DNA from: Paenibacillus sp. 481
GTDB taxonomy: Bacteria > Bacillota > Bacilli > Paenibacillales > Paenibacillaceae
Assembly (NCBI RefSeq): GCF_021223605.1
Contig: NZ_CP075175.1
Span: 3,179,501-3,243,500 of the forward strand
Length of the DNA: 64,000 bases
Direction of reading: 5' to 3'
The notes under the pieces are model-generated. The model was not told where the DNA came from and searched no databases. It saw only the letters and a program-made list of their open reading frames with translations. Positions 1 through 8,614 of the stretch are shown here, in pieces (the stretch's first letter is position 1; the number at the start of each line of letters is the position of its first letter). Made by a program: the position numbers and the translations under genes.

Positions 1-1
1 A

Positions 2-619
2 GTGGTTGGATTTGTTGATTCTGCGGTGGGAGATTCGATGGTTGACATTTTTAAAGCTTTTCGGGAGCGTTTTCCGCAAATACAGCTTACGTTACGCGAG
101 ATGACCTCTGCCCAGCAAACGCAGGCCCTGCTCGATGAAACGATTCATGTTGGCTTTCTCCGTTCCACCGAGCCGGCCAAGTATATCCAATATCGTAATT
201 TCACCAATGAATCACTTGTTGCTGTGTTGCCTGAGCAGCATCCGTTAGCAGGAGAGCCGAGCTTATCCGTCAGATCGTTAGCAACGGAACCGTTTATCTT
301 ATTTCCACGACACCACGGGATTCCTTTGCATAATCTCATCACAGGCTTTTGCGTACGCCATGGCGTTTATCCGAATGTTGTGCAGGAAGCTATTCAAATG
401 TACACGATTGTAAATCTGGTAGCTGCCAATTTGGGTATTTCCATCGTGCCTTCTTCTGTTGCTGTGTTTCAGCGCAGCGGCGTGGTGTTTCGATCATTTG
501 CAGAAAGTACACCGTTGGTTCCTTTATATACTGCGTGGAGAACCGACAAAGAGAACGCTGCATTATCAGCTTTTCTAGAGACCATGGAAGATATCTGCTC
601 TCAGCTCAGCAGCAATTGA
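2..619 (+). CDS. LysR-family regulator, C-terminal effector domain (5' truncated by window edge)
   Basis: This is the last 205 codons of a gene whose start lies upstream of the window. The translation has the alpha/beta periplasmic-binding-like fold of LysR effector domains: an opening VGFVDSAVG strand, a segment near residues 75-100 of the form AVLPEQHPLAG...FILFPR, and a C-terminal VNLVAANLGISIVPSS helix-strand that is typical of the family. The winged-helix DNA-binding domain is missing, so the full protein should be about 90 residues longer. The next gene is convergent, with only about 50 bases between the two stops. No target can be named. The LysR call is strong; the ligand is unknown. 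Confidence 0.85.
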   Translation: MVGFVDSAVGDSMVDIFKAFRERFPQIQLTLREMTSAQQTQALLDETIHVGFLRSTEPAKYIQYRNFTNESLVAVLPEQHPLAGEPSLSVRSLATEPFILFPRHHGIPLHNLITGFCVRHGVYPNVVQEAIQMYTIVNLVAANLGISIVPSSVAVFQRSGVVFRSFAESTPLVPLYTAWRTDKENAALSAFLETMEDICSQLSSN

Positions 620-669
620 TCGTGCGCCAATCGTTTGTGAATAATCAGAGGGGCGAATCAAATAGAGAG

Positions 670-1659
670 TCACCCCGTTTTAGCTGGATCACGTTCAATT
701 AGACCATCTAACAGCTGATCGATTTGGTTCATGACTTCAGGATCAAGACGAACTCCTGCGGCCTTGACGTTTTCATGTACTTGCTCTGGTTTAGATGCAC
801 CAATAATAGCAGACGATACGTGTGGATGTTGCAGCACCCATGCGATAGCAAGCTGTGGCAGCGTTAACCCGATTTCCTGTGCAACAGCAGAAAGCTGAGC
901 AACAGCAAATAGGACCTCCTTACGCATCCACTGGCCTACCAATCGATCAAAAAATGGCGCTCCCGCCGCAGTCGAAGCGCGGGACCCTTGCGGTATCGGT
1001 TGGTCCGGTGCATATTTACCGGATAAAATGCCTTGCGCCAGCGGTGACCAGACCACTTGCCCGATTCCTTCCCGCTCGCAAGTGGGAACGACTTCTGCAT
1101 CGATAACGCGCCATAACATCGAATATTGCGGTTGGCTGGATATGAGTGGAACTTTCATTTCCCGTGCTAATGCCGCACCCTTCGTTATTTGTTCCGCCGT
1201 CCACTCGCTCACCCCTACATATAACACTTTTCCTTGGCGAACTAGATCTGAAAAGGCCAAAAACGTTTCTTCAAGCGGCACGCTTGGATCAAAACGGTGG
1301 GCATAATAGACATCGATGTAGTCTGTCTGCAATCTATGAAGTGAAGCATGACAAGCCTCCATAATATGCTTGCGTGAAAGCCCTCGATCGTTAGGTCCGG
1401 CTCCTGTCGGATGGTAAACTTTCGTGCACAGCTCGATGCTTTCCCGGCGTACTCCTCGTAACGCTTGACTGAGCACGGCCTCGGCCTTCGTATCCGAATA
1501 CACATCCGCCGTATCAAATGTAGTAATTCCGGCATCCAGCGCAGCACGAACACAAGCATGAGCCGTATCGTTATCCACTTGAGCGCCATGGGTAATCCAA
1601 TTTCCAAACGCGATTTCGCTTACATATAAGCCGCTGGCACCTAGTCGTCGATGGTTCAT
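670..1659 (-). CDS. Aldo/keto reductase
   Basis: A 329-residue NAD(P)H-dependent oxidoreductase with a TIM-barrel fold, close in pattern to the Kv-beta-like branch of aldo/keto reductases. The catalytic tetrad is visible as Asp49 and Tyr54 in FDTADVYSD, Lys80 in ELCTK and His121 in YYAHRFD. A C-terminal cofactor-binding stretch reads SSAIIGASKPEQVHENV. An upstream ATG eight codons earlier is in frame, but GGGAGG lies about 8 bases before the ATG at 1659, so I chose that start. It is transcribed towards the LysR gene. The substrate is unknown; small aldehydes or ketones are usual for the family. Confidence 0.88.
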   Translation of the reverse strand: MNHRRLGASGLYVSEIAFGNWITHGAQVDNDTAHACVRAALDAGITTFDTADVYSDTKAEAVLSQALRGVRRESIELCTKVYHPTGAGPNDRGLSRKHIMEACHASLHRLQTDYIDVYYAHRFDPSVPLEETFLAFSDLVRQGKVLYVGVSEWTAEQITKGAALAREMKVPLISSQPQYSMLWRVIDAEVVPTCEREGIGQVVWSPLAQGILSGKYAPDQPIPQGSRASTAAGAPFFDRLVGQWMRKEVLFAVAQLSAVAQEIGLTLPQLAIAWVLQHPHVSSAIIGASKPEQVHENVKAAGVRLDPEVMNQIDQLLDGLIERDPAKTG

Positions 1660-1958
1660 CTGAACATCCTCCCACTCTAACATGTAATCTTTTCTGGAAT
1701 TTTCACAATCGTATTAGGCCTGTAATAAGTAACAATTCGATTATATCGATCCATTTTTAATAGTTGAAATATTCATTTCCCTATGTATTAAGTCGAAAAA
1801 CATATTACTGAATCGCGCGATCGCGTTCCGGTTCTCTTCTGCTTGGATATAAAAAGATCTTTCTGTTTGTTCGGCAATGATATACTCTTCATTAAAAGCG
1901 TTCCTTACTAGTGGCGTGATAATGGTTGGGAAAATGGAAAGTGGGGGGAGAAGTTATT

Positions 1959-2642
1959 GTGCGAACACGAATTGGTTGCTTACATGCCCATTACTCGAAT
2001 ATCGAGTACATCGAGCAAGCACTTGCGGCATACGAAGTTGAGCTGCTACATTTTGTCGACCCTGTCTTAGTGTCCAGAGTATCGTCAGATGATCATTTTA
2101 GTCTGGAACAAGCTCAGGCCAAAGTTCATGAACAGGTGGAATGGATGGCTCAGAGTAAGATGGATGCGATCCTAATTACTTGCACCAATTATATTGCTTT
2201 GCTCCAAGAAGACCAACTAACAACAACAGTCCCCATTATCAAAATAGATGAACCATTTTTCAGACACGTCTGCCGACAAGAGCAGCCTCAGCTACTTATT
2301 TTTACGAATCCAGCTACTGTTGAGGGGACCATGAAACGGCTTTATAGCTACGCCGCTCATTTTGGAAAGATTCCATCCATCGAAGTTCAGGTTATTGAAG
2401 GCGCTTTTGAGCTGATCATGCAAGGGATGAAAGAAAAGTATAGGCAAGTGTTGTCCGAATACATGGGAAACCTCATAAAATTAACGTCAGAGCTGCAACA
2501 GGTTCCCGCCATTTCTGTAGCTCAGTTATCCATGGTTGAAGCGGCAAGCCGTATGTATGAAGAAACCAATGTTCGGATTGGGAATCCGTTAGAACCATTG
2601 GTAGCTTACATGGTAGAAGTCTTGCAATTACATGAAAGATAG
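1959..2642 (+). CDS. Asp/Glu racemase superfamily protein, atypical
   Basis: A 227-residue protein. A strong GGGGGGAG ribosome site at 1943-1950 sits 8 bases before a GTG at 1959, so this start is preferred over an ATG 33 bases upstream. The N-terminal IGCLHAHYSN strand and the ILITCTNYIALL segment fit the aspartate/glutamate/hydantoin racemase fold, with a Cys at the usual first catalytic position. At the second half-site, where members normally have another Cys, the protein reads ISVAQLSMVEAA with no Cys. It may therefore not be a two-base racemase; a decarboxylase, an isomerase or a non-catalytic role is possible. Function unassigned beyond fold. Confidence 0.6.
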   Translation: MRTRIGCLHAHYSNIEYIEQALAAYEVELLHFVDPVLVSRVSSDDHFSLEQAQAKVHEQVEWMAQSKMDAILITCTNYIALLQEDQLTTTVPIIKIDEPFFRHVCRQEQPQLLIFTNPATVEGTMKRLYSYAAHFGKIPSIEVQVIEGAFELIMQGMKEKYRQVLSEYMGNLIKLTSELQQVPAISVAQLSMVEAASRMYEETNVRIGNPLEPLVAYMVEVLQLHER

Positions 2643-2707
2643 ACCATCTGTAAAGGGAAGGGATAGCCCATGCCTCATACCACATACCTCGACTCGAATA
2701 TCACGGA

Positions 2708-3664
2708 CTATCCTTCCCTGTTATCATAGAGTGAGAGCACGTCGAACGCGCTTGCGCGGACGGCTGCTGCGATATGTTTCGGTTCCATAATATACAGATC
2801 CGAACTAAAGCTGAGCAAAAATCCGATTAAAGACGCATCGTCCTTATAAGCATATTGAGTTCGCACAATGAGCGAACCGTCTGGCTGCCGCTCCGTATCC
2901 GCTGCGTCAAACTGATCCATCGCCGGAACAATGGCCGCTCCCTTAAAGTGGAGGATGAGATCGACCGTTTGCTGTTCCCAAGCTTCCATCCATCGCTCAT
3001 TTACCTCATCCAGTGTCATAGAAGGGCGATTGAAGGAATGGGGTAAAATAATTAAATCCCGCATTCGTGACAGTCGAAATAAGCGGTAATCCTCGCGATT
3101 CAAACAATAGCCATGCAAATACCAAGTGTACCCTTTAAGCACCAACATATGCGGTTCAATAACACGATTCGTTTCCGTTCCCTTGCTGTCGGTATACGTA
3201 AACCGGATCTGCTTCTTATCTTGCACAGCGTCATGCAGCGATTCATACAAGACCCGTGCTGCGGCACCACTTTTCCAAGGCGTTAAATCAATGACAACAC
3301 GATCGGTATCGGCCATATGATCATGCTCTGCACGTGTGACTAATGCCCCTACCTTTTCTAGTAGGTTAGCCAGATCGCGCTGCTTCATGGCTTGCGTCGT
3401 TTGCAGCCCGCGCACTGCGGTAAATAGGGCATGAAGCTCATCAAAGGAAAGCATTTGGCGATCCAATCTGAAGTTCTCCATGATCTCAAAGCCGCCATCG
3501 TTCCCCGTATAGGAGACGATCGGTATGCCGGACATGCTTAATGTGTCTAAATCGCGATAAATGGTACGTAAGGAAACTTCCAGCTTCTCAGCAAGCTCTT
3601 GGGCTTGGACTCGTTTGCGGTTCAATAGCAAAATGGTAATGGCCATTAGACGTTCGAGTTTCAT
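2708..3664 (-). CDS. YafY-type transcriptional regulator (HTH + WYL domain)
   Basis: A 318-residue regulator. The N-terminus (about 1-60) is a winged helix-turn-helix of the HTH_11/DeoR-like type: ITILLLNRKRVQAQELAEKL, then the recognition-helix region VSLRTIYRDLDTLS. Residues about 140-240 form a WYL domain (KGYTWYLHGYCLNREDYRLF), a nucleotide- or ligand-sensing module. The start at 3664 follows GGAGGTG by 7 bases; a start five codons upstream has no such site. WYL proteins often control nearby genes, but both neighbours are unrelated enzymes, so no target can be named. Family call firm, regulon unknown. Confidence 0.88.
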   Translation of the reverse strand: MKLERLMAITILLLNRKRVQAQELAEKLEVSLRTIYRDLDTLSMSGIPIVSYTGNDGGFEIMENFRLDRQMLSFDELHALFTAVRGLQTTQAMKQRDLANLLEKVGALVTRAEHDHMADTDRVVIDLTPWKSGAAARVLYESLHDAVQDKKQIRFTYTDSKGTETNRVIEPHMLVLKGYTWYLHGYCLNREDYRLFRLSRMRDLIILPHSFNRPSMTLDEVNERWMEAWEQQTVDLILHFKGAAIVPAMDQFDAADTERQPDGSLIVRTQYAYKDDASLIGFLLSFSSDLYIMEPKHIAAAVRASAFDVLSLYDNREG

Positions 3665-3809
3665 GATGATCACCTCCACGAAATGTATAATAGAACACTT
3701 GCAACAATTTGCACAAAAGAGCCACGTATGTGACTCTTTTTTCTTTACTGAATGATTAAAGACGCTTTATAACACAACACCTTCATATTTTAAATGTCCG
3801 ATGCTCACT

Positions 3810-5000
3810 TTATTTCCGAAGCTTGCGGAAGAACGCACGGACATCCTGCGTGAGAAGTTCAGGCTGCTCCATTGCGAAAAAATGGCCGCCTAGATCATAC
3901 TCAGACCAATGCACAATGTTGTGATCCCGTTCGGCAAAGTGGCGAATCGTGACATCCTTGGCGAGAGAGAAGAGTACCCCAGTAGGTACCATCCCGCGAT
4001 CTTTCGGTATCCAAGCAGCTTCGTCATGCCTCGATTCATAGTAGATCTGAGCAGATGAACCAGCGATGCCGTTAAACCAGTACAGACTGATGTTCGTCAG
4101 CATCCGATCACGGTCAATCGAGTCTTCCGGCAAACCGTCATCCGGTTCGGTCAGTTCTTTAAACTTTTCGACGATCCAAGCGAGCTGCCCAACTGGAGAA
4201 TCGTGCAAGCCGTAGGCCAGCGTCTGCGGACGTTGCGATTGGATTTGCAAATAGCCATCGTTGAATCCTTCCATCATGGCAAAGCGACTCCGATCGACCT
4301 CGGACAAGCTTTCCATTTCGCCTTCCGTCCCGTTTGGGAACGCGAGCAAGGCATTAACGTGAACACCGATGATATGTTCCGGATCGTGGTGGCCCATTTC
4401 TGGAGCGACAAATGCGCCAGTGTCGCCTCCTTGAACCCCATATCGGTCATAGCCAAGACGTGACATCAAGTGGGTGAACGCTCGTGCGATGCGACCTGTG
4501 CTCCAACCCGGTTCACTTAGCGGCAATGAAAAACCGAAGCCGGGCACCGATGGAATGACCACGTGGAACGCGTCGGCAGGGTCTCCGCCGTGTGCGCGAG
4601 GATTCGTAAGTGGCCCGATAACGTCCATAAATTCCACAAACGAGCCGGGCCAGCCGTGGATGAGCATAAGCGGCGTAGCGTTGGACTCCGGCGACTTCAC
4701 ATGCAGGAAGTGAATCGTCTGCCCGTCGATCGTCGTCGTGAACTGTGGGTATGCGTTCAGCTTGGCCTCATGCTCGCGCCAGTTATACTCGCTGCGCCAG
4801 TATTCGGCCAATTCTTTCAAATAATCGACCGGAACGCCGCGGCACCAACCTAAGCCAAGGAGCTCGCTTGACCAGCGAGTGCGGGCCAACCGATATTGCA
4901 AATCCTCAATATCGGCTTGCGGGATGTCGATACGAAAAGGGTGGATTTCCGTGTTACCATCAGCAGTAATGCTAGTAGAGTTAGTGTTATCGTTAACCAT
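3810..5000 (-). CDS. Epoxide hydrolase family protein (alpha/beta hydrolase with EHN domain)
   Basis: A 396-residue alpha/beta hydrolase. The N-terminal part (about 20-130: [20 protein letters not shown]...) is the epoxide hydrolase N-terminal domain. It is followed by HGWPGSF (oxyanion strand), GGDTGAF with Asp as nucleophile, and a C-terminal [11 protein letters not shown] carrying the catalytic His. Such enzymes open epoxides to diols through an alkyl-enzyme ester. GAGGAG precedes the ATG by 8 bases. It lies downstream of the NmrA-type reductase on the same strand with a 123-base gap holding a tetranucleotide repeat, so the two may be co-transcribed. Natural substrate unknown. Confidence 0.87.
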   Translation of the reverse strand: MVNDNTNSTSITADGNTEIHPFRIDIPQADIEDLQYRLARTRWSSELLGLGWCRGVPVDYLKELAEYWRSEYNWREHEAKLNAYPQFTTTIDGQTIHFLHVKSPESNATPLMLIHGWPGSFVEFMDVIGPLTNPRAHGGDPADAFHVVIPSVPGFGFSLPLSEPGWSTGRIARAFTHLMSRLGYDRYGVQGGDTGAFVAPEMGHHDPEHIIGVHVNALLAFPNGTEGEMESLSEVDRSRFAMMEGFNDGYLQIQSQRPQTLAYGLHDSPVGQLAWIVEKFKELTEPDDGLPEDSIDRDRMLTNISLYWFNGIAGSSAQIYYESRHDEAAWIPKDRGMVPTGVLFSLAKDVTIRHFAERDHNIVHWSEYDLGGHFFAMEQPELLTQDVRAFFRKLRK

Positions 5001-5086
5001 AACTGAACAGCTCCTCGTAAATTGATTATTTCATTAGTAGACGATTTCGTTAACAGACTACCTTTACTTTGTGAAGCGATGGTCTC

Positions 5087-5126
5087 GTTAGTTAGTTAGT
5101 TAGTTAGTCAGTCGGTCAGTTAGTTA
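5087..5126. repeat. GTTA tetranucleotide tandem repeat
   Basis: Ten consecutive four-base units on the + strand: five perfect GTTA, then GTCA, GTCG, GTCA and two more GTTA. The array overlaps the TAA stop of the NmrA-type gene, whose stop is supplied by a repeat unit, and lies upstream of the epoxide hydrolase. Unit-number changes would mainly alter the intergenic spacing. Confidence 0.9.
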
Positions 5127-5945
5127 ATTGAACGCTTGCACATGCTCCGCGGCCCACTGGGCAAACGTACGAGCAGGTCGTCCTGTCACCTCTTCGATAG
5201 TCGGCAACACGGTAAATCCGATTTCCGGCGTATTTGCTCCCATCTCGATAAAGAAAGCAATATCCTCTTCGCCGTAGCCTTCCGCACGCCACTGATCGCG
5301 CGCCTCATCTTCCGTCAGCTCGATAAACGGAATGTCACGGCCAAGCGCTTCACTCAGGATGCGAAATGATTCCACGCGGGTGAGCGCCTCAGGGCCGGTC
5401 AACACATAGGACTTACCTGCATGTCCTTCGTTAAGCAGTGCCGTTACAGCTACCGCTGCAATATCCGCTTCATGCACCTTAGCGCTTAATGCATGCGGGA
5501 ATGGCTCCTTCACGATGCCTGCTTCCCGAATGGAATATCCCCAGTCCCAAATGGCGTTGCCCATAAATTCGACGGGATGTAACATCGTCCAGTCAATTCC
5601 GCTTGCTTTTACCGCTTGTTCTACCACGCTTTCCTCTGGCCCACACAGCACAGTAATTCGCTGTACACCAGCTTTCTTAGCTAATTCGATGATCTCAGAC
5701 GCAGAGTTGAGCGGTGTATACGCGTCACCATTAAACGTAATTAAATGCAATCCGGTAACGCCCTGAAATGCCTCAGCTATCGCCGCAGGTGAGGCTAAGT
5801 CGCCTGACACAACCTCCACTCCCGCAGGAAAATTCGCTTGTTCGGAGTTGCGCGTCAGAGCCCGTACATGGTGGTTCGCTTGCTGCAATTGGCTCACGAT
5901 ATGTCGTCCTACTTTACCTGTCGCACCTGTTACTAGAATCGTCAT
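5124..5945 (-). CDS. NmrA-like NAD(P)-binding oxidoreductase (atypical SDR)
   Basis: A 273-residue Rossmann protein starting TILVTGATGKVGRHIV with the GxxGxxG dinucleotide motif at residues 7-13. It then shows VVSGDLASP and a substrate half of the NmrA type (HPVEFMGNAIWDW...). Family members include quinone reductases of the QorB type and redox-sensing NmrA proteins; atypical SDRs often lack the Tyr-Lys pair, and none is obvious here. The upstream ribosome site is modest (AGAAG). A strong 8-4-8 palindrome at 6009-6028 sits over its likely promoter. Divergent from the TetR gene; the epoxide hydrolase follows downstream. Confidence 0.82.
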   Translation of the reverse strand: MTILVTGATGKVGRHIVSQLQQANHHVRALTRNSEQANFPAGVEVVSGDLASPAAIAEAFQGVTGLHLITFNGDAYTPLNSASEIIELAKKAGVQRITVLCGPEESVVEQAVKASGIDWTMLHPVEFMGNAIWDWGYSIREAGIVKEPFPHALSAKVHEADIAAVAVTALLNEGHAGKSYVLTGPEALTRVESFRILSEALGRDIPFIELTEDEARDQWRAEGYGEEDIAFFIEMGANTPEIGFTVLPTIEEVTGRPARTFAQWAAEHVQAFN

Positions 5946-6008
5946 CGTTCATTCTTCTCTTATTTCGTCTTGTAGTTATCGTTCTTAGTTGTAGTATAGT
6001 AGGGCGTT

Positions 6009-6028
6009 GTTGACAACTACTTGTCAAC
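6009..6028 (-). promoter_or_regulatory. Palindromic operator candidate before the NmrA-type gene
   Basis: GTTGACAA-CTAC-TTGTCAAC is a perfect 8-4-8 inverted repeat. On the minus strand it contains TTGTCA, which can pair as a -35 with TACAAC 17 bases further on, so a bound protein would cover the promoter of the reductase/epoxide hydrolase genes. The sequence differs from the TetR-associated palindrome at 6131-6150, which suggests a different regulator. Confidence 0.55.
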
Positions 6029-6102
6029 TTTGAATAGATACAGCATTTATTTTGAAAAATGAAAACGTCGCTCTGCTTTAACTTTTATAATGGCTCCAAA
6101 AT

Positions 6103-6131
6103 TTGACTTCAATTCAGTGCGGAATTATAAT
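6103..6131 (+). promoter_or_regulatory. Sigma-A promoter of the TetR/serine hydrolase operon
   Basis: TTGACT at 6103-6108 and TATAAT at 6126-6131 with a 17-base spacer. The -10 runs directly into the 20-bp operator, placing the predicted transcription start inside it. Confidence 0.8.
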
Positions 6132-6150
6132 TGGTTGGTCGACCAACCAA
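6131..6150. promoter_or_regulatory. Perfect 20-bp palindromic operator, likely TetR autoregulation
   Basis: TTGGTTGGTCGACCAACCAA is a perfect inverted repeat with no spacer. It overlaps the last base of the -10 box and the expected transcription start of the TetR gene at 6166. A site of this length and place is the classic arrangement for a TetR dimer pair repressing its own gene and the downstream hydrolase. Confidence 0.82.
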
Positions 6151-6165
6151 TGAAGGCGGGAACAT

Positions 6166-6804
6166 ATGAGTACACAACATAAAACAGGCAAGAAAGAAAA
6201 AGACGATAAGCGAAAACGTTTAATAGATGCGGCCTACAACGTATTTGTCAAAAAGGGCTACCTAAACGCCTCGATAAAAGATATTGCCAAAGAAGCAGAT
6301 ATGACATCGGGGCTCGTTCATTATTATTTTAAAAATAAAGAAGAGCTGCTGCTTTCCGTACAGGAGGACGTTCAAAAGCAATATCAAAAGCAATATCAAA
6401 ACCAGTATCAACATCAACATGAAGAACAGCCAGTTTCTTTGAAATCCATACATGTTGGAGACGTGTTTGGTGAAATTAAATCCAGAGCAGAGCAGAACCC
6501 TGACTGGTATCGTTGGCGGTATGAGATTTTTTCATTAGGGATCAAGAGTGAGAGCGGGCAGCTTGAACAGGAGGTCGCTTCGATTTTGCAAAATGGGAGA
6601 GACAGTCTCTCCACACCATTGCAGCGCTTAGTAGGAGAATCCAGATCCCAACATGCTGATGCGCTTGCTAGCATCCTTTTGGCTTGTTTCGATGGGCTGG
6701 CACTGCAAAAAATAGTTGACGATAAGCTCGATTTTGACAAGTCGTACGCTGTATTGACAGAGCTGGTCGAGCTTTATTTGAATCAATCTAAGCCTAGCAA
6801 CTAG
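6166..6804 (+). CDS. TetR/AcrR family transcriptional regulator
   Basis: A 212-residue repressor. Residues about 15-65 form the TetR helix-turn-helix (RLIDAAYNVFVKKGYLNAS, then DIAKEADMTSGLVHYYFKNK). A basic, lysine-rich N-terminus precedes it and a Gln/His-rich linker follows at about residue 75. The helical ligand-binding domain fills the rest. The ATG is preceded by AAGGCGGG. The serine hydrolase gene begins 31 bases after the stop, so the two form an operon, and the palindrome at 6131-6150 is the expected binding site. Ligand unknown; cell-wall or membrane stress is a guess from the partner gene. Confidence 0.9.
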   Translation: MSTQHKTGKKEKDDKRKRLIDAAYNVFVKKGYLNASIKDIAKEADMTSGLVHYYFKNKEELLLSVQEDVQKQYQKQYQNQYQHQHEEQPVSLKSIHVGDVFGEIKSRAEQNPDWYRWRYEIFSLGIKSESGQLEQEVASILQNGRDSLSTPLQRLVGESRSQHADALASILLACFDGLALQKIVDDKLDFDKSYAVLTELVELYLNQSKPSN

Positions 6805-6835
6805 AATATTTGACTACTAAGGAAGGTGAATTCAC

Positions 6836-8263
6836 ATGAAAAAAATAACTCTCGTCTTATTCATCTTCTTACTCGTTGCTCCTTCCTTTGCTGCTGCGGC
6901 TGAGGGTCACGATAAGACTCAACAAATCAACACATTTATGAAAAAGGCGCTGGAAGACTATCAAATTCCAGGCGCTTCGCTCGTCGTTGTACATAAAGGT
7001 CAAACTATTTTTCAAGATAGCTGGGGGAAAATGAGCGACGGGTCTCCCGTAACGACTGACACGACTTTCTTAATAGGTTCAGTAAGTAAGCCTTTAACCG
7101 CGCTTGCTGTCATGATGTTGGCCGAAGACGGCAAAATAAAGCTGGACGAACCGATAGATTCGTACCTCCCTTCGTTTACGTATCAAACAGACAGCACCAA
7201 GCCGATAACGGTGCGGCATCTTTTAGAGCAAACAAGCGGGATTAGCGCCTATGACGGGCTGCAAGTGACAGATCAGGCAGGTCGCGATCAAAAAAATGCG
7301 ATTACGAAAGCCGTAGCACAATTGAGTGGAGTGAAGCTTCGATACGTGCCAGGTGAAGTATACGAATATAATTCAGCGAATTATTTGTTATTGGGAGCCT
7401 TGATTGAGCAGGTATCCAAGCAATCATTTTCACAATTTATGAGTACGCAAATCTTCTCACCACTAGGTATGAACAACACTTCAGCCGATTATGTCAGTGC
7501 AGTCGCCAAAGGATACGTTCCTGGCTACGAGTCATGGTTCGGCCGACCGATTGCAGGCGATGGCGGGTATGACCATGCGGGAGCGCCTTACGGTTACATG
7601 TCTTCAAGCGCCAGTGATCTGGCTAAGTTTATTACTTTCATGCTAAAGGGCGGACCATTACTAACGGAACAAGGCCATAAGCAATTACAAATGCCTCCGG
7701 CAGATGGCAGACGCTACGGCTTCGGTTGGCATTTTCCTCGATCAGGCGAGAAATATCCTTATCATACGGGGGCAACACCTGAATACAAATCAGAGGTCTT
7801 TTTTATTCCAGAGAAGGAGCTAGGTGCCGTTCTCGTGACGAATAAATACCATGAGCTAGAAGCGCTTGCGTATTTAAGTATGATGGAGGGAATCCGGTCC
7901 ATTATGAACGGGCAGAATCCAGAGCTGGCTGAGATGAACGTGAATGCGCAATGGATTACGCTTGGGGTCGTACTATTGATTACGATGGTTTGTGTGTGGA
8001 GTTTGATTCGTTTAAAGCGCAAGGCATCAATTAGCAAAAAGGTCTGGATGTGCACGGGAGCCCTCTCCGTCATCGTAGCGGTGGGACTGATTCCATTACT
8101 CACAACTATACTGGATGTCCCATGGGGAGCGGTGGGCCATTTTATGCCCGACATCGAATTTCTACTTTATAGTCTGATCGCGATTTTGGCTGTTCAAGGT
8201 CTGGTGACGTTCTTTTTTATTGCAGGAAAAAAGGGCGGCCACAAACAAAAAATGAATGCCTAA
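6836..8263 (+). CDS. Membrane-anchored serine hydrolase (class C beta-lactamase/PBP4*-like)
   Basis: A 475-residue exported protein: signal peptide (1-22, cut after SFAAAA), a penicillin-binding-like domain to about residue 350, then three hydrophobic segments at the C-terminus (about 378-397, 408-428 and 440-462). The SxxK nucleophile motif is SVSK at 82-85 and the KTG-equivalent is HTG in YHTGATPEY. The middle motif, usually YSN, reads YNS in YEYNSANYLLLG. Family members include D-aminopeptidases, esterases and peptidoglycan-modifying FmtA-like proteins; true beta-lactamase activity is not implied. AAGGTG precedes the ATG. In an operon with the TetR gene. Confidence 0.86.
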   Translation: MKKITLVLFIFLLVAPSFAAAAEGHDKTQQINTFMKKALEDYQIPGASLVVVHKGQTIFQDSWGKMSDGSPVTTDTTFLIGSVSKPLTALAVMMLAEDGKIKLDEPIDSYLPSFTYQTDSTKPITVRHLLEQTSGISAYDGLQVTDQAGRDQKNAITKAVAQLSGVKLRYVPGEVYEYNSANYLLLGALIEQVSKQSFSQFMSTQIFSPLGMNNTSADYVSAVAKGYVPGYESWFGRPIAGDGGYDHAGAPYGYMSSSASDLAKFITFMLKGGPLLTEQGHKQLQMPPADGRRYGFGWHFPRSGEKYPYHTGATPEYKSEVFFIPEKELGAVLVTNKYHELEALAYLSMMEGIRSIMNGQNPELAEMNVNAQWITLGVVLLITMVCVWSLIRLKRKASISKKVWMCTGALSVIVAVGLIPLLTTILDVPWGAVGHFMPDIEFLLYSLIAILAVQGLVTFFFIAGKKGGHKQKMNA

Positions 8264-8273
8264 TCAGCCATAG

Positions 8274-8300
8274 CCTCCAATTCGCCGATTGGGGGTTATT
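8274..8300 (+). terminator. Terminator after the serine hydrolase
   Basis: An 8-base-pair stem (8274-8281 with 8288-8295, one G-T pair) with a six-base loop, followed by a short T-rich run, 11 bases after the hydrolase stop. The tail is weak. Confidence 0.5.
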
Positions 8301-8476
8301 TGCGCCTAATGCCCATTACAAATAACCCAGTCCGATTTCCTGCTGAAAACGATTAATGAAATGTTTGGAAATGACGGAGCAAATGGTAGCTCAATGGCGG
8401 TGTCGTCGTGAATATGGCCTCCATGCTTGGACATATCGGTCAAGTTAACGGCACAATAAAATATTCAGATACGTAA

Positions 8477-8516
8477 AAATAGCCTTAGCTCGGTATGAAC
8501 TGGACTAAGGCTATTT
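8477..8516. terminator. 12-bp perfect hairpin, possible bidirectional terminator
   Basis: AAATAGCCTTAG at 8477-8488 pairs perfectly with CTAAGGCTATTT at 8505-8516 across a 16-base loop. The A/T-rich outer stem gives a short T run on both strands. It lies in the roughly 400-base gene-free stretch between the hydrolase and the Nudix operon. I see no gene in that stretch, only this hairpin, the terminator at 8274 and the promoter/operator at 8586-8646. Confidence 0.55.
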
Positions 8517-8585
8517 ACTACGTTCAGAAACCAATCACGAGCCCATGAGCCGAGCGTGAAGTAGGGACTTTTTAGAAAAATATTC

Positions 8586-8614
8586 TTGACAAATAATCAC
8601 TCATGGATTAATTT
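8586..8614 (+). promoter_or_regulatory. Promoter of the ADP-ribose operon
   Basis: TTGACA at 8586-8591, a 17-base spacer, then TAATTT at 8609-8614 as a weak -10. The first palindrome begins within the -10, so repressor binding would block it. Confidence 0.6.

Noticed and set aside
1801-1830. GCGCGATCGCG-rich spot considered as an origin or methylation element
   Set aside because: Single occurrence in an ordinary intergenic region with no accompanying DnaA boxes or repeats.
3712-3745. Hairpin GAGCCAC...GTGACTC followed by a T run upstream of the WYL regulator
   Set aside because: It would terminate rightward transcription, but both flanking genes run leftward; one mismatch and a short stem make it unconvincing.
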